From NCBI GenBank assembly GCA_031549665.1, contig JAVBPJ010000015.1, positions 1 to 64,000 of the forward strand: a DNA stretch of 64,000 bases, given 5' to 3'. The notes beneath the pieces were generated by a model. It searched no databases. It was not told where the DNA came from and saw nothing but the letters and a program-made list of their open reading frames with translations. Positions 59,281 to 64,000 of the stretch are shown piece by piece. Made by a program: the position numbers and the translations under genes. How positions within the stretch are numbered: position 1 is the first letter of the stretch; each line of letters opens with the position of its first letter. This DNA comes from Rikenella sp031549665. GTDB lineage: Bacteria > Bacteroidota > Bacteroidia > Bacteroidales > Rikenellaceae.

Positions 59281-59946
59281 ATGGCCCTTGTAAAGATCGA
59301 ACCCTCGTGGCAGGCCCTCCTGCGCGAGGAGTTCGAAAAACCCTATTTTGACCAGCTCGTCGAGTTCGTTCGCGCGGAGTACGCCGCCAAGCGGGTCTAC
59401 CCCGCCGCCTCGCGCATATTCGGCGCGTTCGACTCCTGCCCGTTCGACCGCCTGAAGGTGGTGATCATCGGCCAGGATCCCTACCACGGGCCGGGGCAGG
59501 CGCACGGCCTCTGCTTTTCGGTCGGCGAGGGGGTCTCTTTTCCTCCTTCGTTGCAAAATATTTTCCAGGAGGTACACACCGATACCGGCGCCCCCATCCC
59601 CGCCACGGGAAATCTGGAGCGTTGGGCCCGGCAGGGCGTGCTTCTGCTCAACGCCGTGCTGACGGTCGAGGCGCATCAGGCCGCCTCGCACGCCGGACAC
59701 GGATGGGAGCGGTTCACCGACGCGGTGGTCGAACAGATCAACCGCCACAAAAGCGGCGTCGTTTACCTGCTTTGGGGGTCGTACGCCCAGCGGAAAGCCG
59801 CCACGGTCGATCCCACGCGCAACCTGATCCTTGCAGCCCCCCACCCGTCGCCGTTGTCGGCTTACCGCGGATTTTTCGGCTGCCGCCATTTTTCGCAGGC
59901 CAACCACTACCTCGTCCAGCAGGGGAAAACACCCATCGTATGGTAA
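59281..59946 (+). CDS. ung: Uracil-DNA glycosylase (family 1)
   Basis: 221 residues. The catalytic motif GQDPYHG at 64-70 with Asp66, and HPSPLSAYRGF with His188. It excises uracil from DNA to start base excision repair. Its stop overlaps the helicase start by 7 bases. Confidence 0.97.
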   Translation: MALVKIEPSWQALLREEFEKPYFDQLVEFVRAEYAAKRVYPAASRIFGAFDSCPFDRLKVVIIGQDPYHGPGQAHGLCFSVGEGVSFPPSLQNIFQEVHTDTGAPIPATGNLERWARQGVLLLNAVLTVEAHQAASHAGHGWERFTDAVVEQINRHKSGVVYLLWGSYAQRKAATVDPTRNLILAAPHPSPLSAYRGFFGCRHFSQANHYLVQQGKTPIVW

Positions 59947-62405
59947 CCCCGCGCGCCAGTCTGAACGGCCTGAACGGCCCGCAACGCGACGCGGTCGAAC
60001 AGTACCAGGGTCCCGCGCTGATCATAGCCGGCGCCGGATCGGGAAAAACCCGCGTGCTGACCATGCGCATCGCCCACCTGATCGAAGAGGGGGTTCCGCC
60101 CCGCAGCATCCTGGCCCTGACCTTCACCAACAAGGCCGCGCGCGAAATGCGCGAACGGATGGCCCGCATCCTGCCCCACGAAGCGCTTCGCGGGCTGTGG
60201 ATGGGGACGTTCCACTCCATCTTCAGCCGCATCCTGAGGGCCGAAGCCGAACTGCTGGGCTACCCGCCCACCTTTTCCATTTACGACACCGCCGACAGCC
60301 GCAACGTGGTCAAGCACATCGTCCGCGGCCTTGAACTGCCCGACGACCAGTACAAACCCAACGAGGTTTTCGCCCGCATTTCGATGGCCAAGAACAACCT
60401 CGTACTGCCCGAAGCCTACGCCGCCAACGCCACCCTGACCGAGGAGGACGCCCGCGCAAAACGGCCCCGGCTGGCCGAAATCTACGCCCTGTACTGCGCC
60501 CAGTGCCGCCGGAGCGGCGCGATGGATTTCGACGACCTGCTGCTGAACACCAACCTGCTGCTGCGCGACCACCCCGCCGCGCTCGACAAGTACGGCGAAC
60601 TGTTCCGCTACATCCTGGTCGACGAGTACCAGGACACGAACTACGCGCAGTACCTGATCGTCAAAAAACTCGCCGATCGCCACCGCAACATCTGCGTGGT
60701 GGGCGACGACTCGCAAAGCATCTATTCGTTCCGGGGCGCGCGGATCGAGAACATCCTCCGTTTCCAGCAGGACTACCCCGACGCCCGCCTCTTCAAACTC
60801 GAACAAAATTACCGTTCCACCCGCACCATTGTCGAGGCGGCCAACAGCGTGATCGAGAAAAACAGCCGCCGCCTGCCCAAGAAACTCTTTTCGGAGAACG
60901 AGGCCGGCGAGCCGATCCGCGTTTTCTGCACCTACACCGACAAGGATGAAGCCACCCGCGTGGCGGGCGACATCCACACCACCATCTACTGCCGGCAGGC
61001 CTCACCCGACCAATTCGCCATCCTGTACCGAACCAACGCCCAGTCGCGTATTTTGGAGGAGCAATTGCGCAACCGCAACATTCCCTACCGCATCTACGGC
61101 GGGCAGTCGTTCTACCAACGGGCCGAGATCAAAGACGCCATCGCCTACCTGCGGCTGGCGGTCAATCCCCGCGACGACGAATCGCTGCGGCGGATCATCA
61201 ACTTCCCCGCACGGGGGATCGGCGAAACGTCGCTCGAAAAGATCGTCGAAACCGCCCGCGCCAAAGGGCTTTCGCTGTGGGAAACCCTCTGCACCCACAC
61301 CGCCGAGGAGCTTCACCTGCGCGGGCCGGCCGTGAAGAGCCTCGCCGCCTTCGTCGAAACGTTCGCACAGCTGTTCGAGCGCGCCCCGCAGGCCGACGCC
61401 TGGGAACTGGCCATGGAGACGATGGAACGCTCCGGCATCCTGCGCCACTACAAAACGAGCAAGCTGATCGAAGACGAATCGCGCCTGCAAAACATCGAGG
61501 AGCTGCTGAATTCGATCCACACCTACGTCGAGGAACACGGCGCGGGGGAAGACTCCCTGCCGGACGACGGCGAATCGCCCCTCGATCCCGCGTTGGCCGA
61601 GACCAAAACAGGGGATTCGGCCTCGGAATCGGGCCCCGTCACCATCGACCGCTGGCTGCAGGAGATCGCCCTGTTGACCGACCAGGACGCCGACGACAAG
61701 GACGATTCGCCCCGCGTAACCCTGCTTACGGTACACGCCGCCAAGGGGCTGGAGTTCCGCTACACCTACATCGTGGGGCTGGAGGAGAACCTCTTTCCCT
61801 CGCAGCACGGCACCGCCTCGGCCGAGGAGATCGAGGAGGAGCGCCGTCTGTTTTACGTCGCCCTGACCCGCGCCGAAAAACAGGCCACCCTGAGCTTCGC
61901 CCTGTCGCGCTTCCGCTGGGGGACGGTGGTTCCTTCGCAACCGAGCCGTTTCATCAAGGAGATCGACCCAAAGCACCTGGACATGCCTGACGACGCCCTT
62001 TCGTCCGGCGAGGCCTCGTCGGACGAAAGGCCCAATTTCCGGGGCGGCGGAGCCCCCTGGAGCCGGAACGCGGGCGGTTCGGCGAACCGCCCCGCGCCAC
62101 GCGGCGGCGGCAAAGCGGCCCCTGCGCCCGAAACGCCCCCCGCGCGGCCGCCCGCCGGATTCCGCCGGGTCGGGCCGACCCCTGCAATCGCCCCGGGCGG
62201 CGCGCCAACGGGAAGTGTCCCGGGTACGCCCCTTGCATCGGCCGAGGGCCTGGCCGTAGGGGCAAAGGTCGAACACGAGCGCTTCGGCCCGGGCGAAGTA
62301 ACGGCCCTGGAACGCACCGCCACCGACACCAAAATCACCGTCCGCTTCGAGGCGGCCGGCACCAAAGTGCTGCTGCTCAAATACGCCAAATTGCGGGTGC
62401 TGTAA
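59940..62405 (+). CDS. UvrD/PcrA-type DNA helicase
   Basis: 821 residues from ATG 59940; the frame stays open far upstream but that part overlaps ung. Walker A GAGSGKT at 31-37, DEYQD with Asp228-Glu229, QNYRST, and motif VI VALTRAEKQ. A long Pro/Ala/Gly linker (about 690-765) leads to a C-terminal Tudor-like domain (VGAKVEHERFGPGEV). It should unwind DNA 3' to 5' in repair and rescue of replication. Coupled to ung by overlap. Confidence 0.93.
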   Translation: MVTPRASLNGLNGPQRDAVEQYQGPALIIAGAGSGKTRVLTMRIAHLIEEGVPPRSILALTFTNKAAREMRERMARILPHEALRGLWMGTFHSIFSRILRAEAELLGYPPTFSIYDTADSRNVVKHIVRGLELPDDQYKPNEVFARISMAKNNLVLPEAYAANATLTEEDARAKRPRLAEIYALYCAQCRRSGAMDFDDLLLNTNLLLRDHPAALDKYGELFRYILVDEYQDTNYAQYLIVKKLADRHRNICVVGDDSQSIYSFRGARIENILRFQQDYPDARLFKLEQNYRSTRTIVEAANSVIEKNSRRLPKKLFSENEAGEPIRVFCTYTDKDEATRVAGDIHTTIYCRQASPDQFAILYRTNAQSRILEEQLRNRNIPYRIYGGQSFYQRAEIKDAIAYLRLAVNPRDDESLRRIINFPARGIGETSLEKIVETARAKGLSLWETLCTHTAEELHLRGPAVKSLAAFVETFAQLFERAPQADAWELAMETMERSGILRHYKTSKLIEDESRLQNIEELLNSIHTYVEEHGAGEDSLPDDGESPLDPALAETKTGDSASESGPVTIDRWLQEIALLTDQDADDKDDSPRVTLLTVHAAKGLEFRYTYIVGLEENLFPSQHGTASAEEIEEERRLFYVALTRAEKQATLSFALSRFRWGTVVPSQPSRFIKEIDPKHLDMPDDALSSGEASSDERPNFRGGGAPWSRNAGGSANRPAPRGGGKAAPAPETPPARPPAGFRRVGPTPAIAPGGAPTGSVPGTPLASAEGLAVGAKVEHERFGPGEVTALERTATDTKITVRFEAAGTKVLLLKYAKLRVL

Positions 62406-62441
62406 CATGTCCGCAACGCCCTCCCGCTGCCGGGGGTACAA

Positions 62442-62449
62442 TACGTTTG
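62442..62449 (+). promoter_or_regulatory. Possible -7 box for the EF-G-like gene
   Basis: TACGTTTG fits TAnnTTTG but lies about 215 bases before the ATG, and no -33 element is seen. A nearer, weaker TACATTTA lies at 62603-62610. The leader between them holds small palindromes at 62468-62480 and 62561-62572. Confidence 0.35.
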
Positions 62450-62665
62450 CGGAAAGAGGCTCCCTTTTTCATTCAATGAAGCGGCCGACTCCGGCCCTCG
62501 CACCACGACCGAGACGCCCTCAACATGCGTGGAGGTAAGAACTTTCGTCGTAAAAATCGACCGAAAATTCGGCAAGGGGAGCGGAGATCGAAAAACTTTT
62601 CCTACATTTACGAGGCGTGAAAAAACGCAACCCAAACCGCAATCATCGTACAAAACCTTACCATT

Positions 62666-64000
62666 ATGAAGAAATACCCCACCAACGAGATTAAAAACAT
62701 CGTACTCTTAGGGAACTCGGGTTCGGGAAAAACCACCCTGGCCGAAGCCATGGCTTTTGAAGGGAAAGTGGTAGAACGCCGGGGCAGTGTCGAGGCCGAA
62801 AACACCCTGTCGGACTACACCGACATCGAACACCTGAACAAACGCTCGATCTTCTCGACCCTCCTGTACACCGAGTACAACGGGTACAAGCTCAACATCA
62901 TCGACACCCCGGGGGCCGACGACTTTTGCGGCGCCCTGTTCTCGTCGTTCAAGGTGGCCGACGTGGGCGTGATGCTGATCAACGCCCAAAACGGGTTCGA
63001 GGTGGGTACCGAAATTCAGGCCCGCTATGCTCGGCGGCACGAAAAGCCCGTCGTGGCGGCCATCAACCAGCTCGACAGCGACAAAGCCAACTGGGATGCC
63101 GCGATCGATTCGCTGGTGGCCAATTCGCAGGCCAAACCGGTGCTGGTGCAATACCCCATCAACCCCGGCCCCGAATTCAACGCCTTTGTCGACGTGCTGA
63201 TGATGAAGATGTACACTTTCAAGGGCGACACCGGCATCCGCGAGGAACACCCCATTCCCGAAAGCGAAATGGAACGGGCTTCGGAACTCAACCGCATACT
63301 GGTGGAGGCCGCCGCCGAAAACGACGAAGCCCTGATGGAACTCTACTTCGAAAAAGGCACCCTGACCCAGGACGAAATGCGGTCGGGCCTCAAGGTAGGG
63401 CTGGCCAAGCGCGACCTGATCCCCGTTTTCTGCCTCTCGGGCAAGCGCGACATCGGCGTGAAACGGTTGATGGAGTTTATCATCAACGTGGCTCCCGGCC
63501 CGATGAAAGCCCCCAATTTCCGCCTTGTCGGCGGCGGCGAAGTCGAAGCCAAACCCGACGGCCCCGTGTCGATCTTTGTATTCAAAACCTCGGTCGAACC
63601 CCACCTGGGCGAAGTCTGCTTCTTCCGCGTAATCAGCGGCACCCTTACCGAAGGGATGGAACTCACCAACATGACCACCGGGAATAAGGAGAAGATCGGT
63701 CAACTGTTTGTGAGCGCCGGGAAAAACCGCGTGAAAGTAACCGAACTCTGCGCCGGCGACATCGGCTGCACCGTCAAGCTCAAGGGAACGCGGGTGAACC
63801 ACACCCTCAACGGTCCGGGAGCCAACTGGCAAATCAACCTGATCGGCTTCCCCGCCCCCCGTTTCCGCACCGCCGTCAAGGCCAAAAACAGCGCGGACGA
63901 CGAAAAACTGGGCGAATTGCTCACCCGCGCCCACTACGAAGACCCCTCGATCGGGGTCGAGTATTCGAAAGAGTTGAAACAAACCATCCTGAACGGACAG
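62666..64000 (+). CDS. EF-G paralog lacking the catalytic His (EF-G2-like), partial
   Basis: The first 445 codons; the gene continues past the right edge. P-loop GNSGSGKT at 16-23 and a normal EF-G domain II (from about 280) with TSVEPHLGEV. But G3 is DTPGA (80-84) where EF-G has DTPGH, so the GTP-activating His is Ala84, and G4 reads NQLD (134-137) in place of NKxD. This matches the EF-G2 group of Bacteroidota. As I recall, the Bacteroides member translocates without GTP hydrolysis and serves under carbon limitation. The normal fusA is at 51826-53940. Confidence 0.88.
   Translation, partial: MKKYPTNEIKNIVLLGNSGSGKTTLAEAMAFEGKVVERRGSVEAENTLSDYTDIEHLNKRSIFSTLLYTEYNGYKLNIIDTPGADDFCGALFSSFKVADVGVMLINAQNGFEVGTEIQARYARRHEKPVVAAINQLDSDKANWDAAIDSLVANSQAKPVLVQYPINPGPEFNAFVDVLMMKMYTFKGDTGIREEHPIPESEMERASELNRILVEAAAENDEALMELYFEKGTLTQDEMRSGLKVGLAKRDLIPVFCLSGKRDIGVKRLMEFIINVAPGPMKAPNFRLVGGGEVEAKPDGPVSIFVFKTSVEPHLGEVCFFRVISGTLTEGMELTNMTTGNKEKIGQLFVSAGKNRVKVTELCAGDIGCTVKLKGTRVNHTLNGPGANWQINLIGFPAPRFRTAVKAKNSADDEKLGELLTRAHYEDPSIGVEYSKELKQTILNGQ

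Overview
The window is a GC-rich, gene-dense piece of a Bacteroidota chromosome, most likely order Bacteroidales and perhaps Alistipes/Rikenellaceae-like; that last step is inference from GC content and gene set. Supporting signs are the TAnnTTTG-type -7 promoter boxes, the absence of Shine-Dalgarno sequences, A-rich stretches before start codons, lipoprotein signal peptides, the rpsL-to-eno ribosomal gene order, the propionyl/methylmalonyl-CoA carboxyltransferase pair and the galM-MFS-galK block. I saw no tRNA or rRNA genes, insertion sequences, prophage or CRISPR arrays. Most of the window is core genome.

Layout. 1-6.8 kb (minus): a lipoprotein fragment, mmdA-type carboxyltransferase plus biotin carrier, and recG-rmuC-ispE. 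6.8-13.9 kb (plus): a DUF3108 protein with a Ca2+ P-type ATPase, then glgB with a PNGase F-like lipoprotein whose reading frame has no usable start codon. 13.9-20.8 kb (minus): LytM/M23 pseudo-peptidase, dxr, rseP, GH3-like adenylase, deoxynucleoside kinase and an RsmF-type rRNA methyltransferase. 20.8-25.6 kb (plus): a galactose block (sugar-1-phosphate nucleotidyltransferase, galM, MFS transporter, galK) with no galT. 25.6-29.6 kb (minus): holA, then a sigma54-activator-like regulator, lptE, a TPR-like protein and secG. 29.7-34.5 kb (minus): inositol monophosphatase family protein, LpxL-like acyltransferase, a GT2 glycosyltransferase fused in frame to a glutaminyl cyclotransferase, and nadE with a degenerate amidase domain.

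34.6-55 kb (minus) is the ribosomal superoperon, rpsL-rpsG-fusA-rpsJ then rplC through rplQ, with secY, map, infA and rpoA inside it and eno at the end. It is interrupted between rpsJ and rplC by a 475-base gap holding a hairpin and a well-formed promoter. 55-59 kb (minus): a calcineurin-like phosphoesterase and an M16 peptidase. 59-64 kb (plus): a 59-residue winged-helix-like protein, ung, a PcrA/UvrD helicase and the start of an EF-G paralog that lacks the catalytic His of translational GTPases.

The window therefore combines translation, isoprenoid synthesis, envelope assembly (RseP, LptE, SecG, acyltransferase), DNA repair and carbohydrate metabolism. The points most worth following are the EF-G2-like paralog, the PNGase F-like gene with an apparently destroyed ATG, the glycosyltransferase-cyclotransferase fusion, the glutaminase-less NadE, the galactose block without galT, and the recurring -7 boxes only 4-9 bases from ATG, which suggest leaderless mRNAs.
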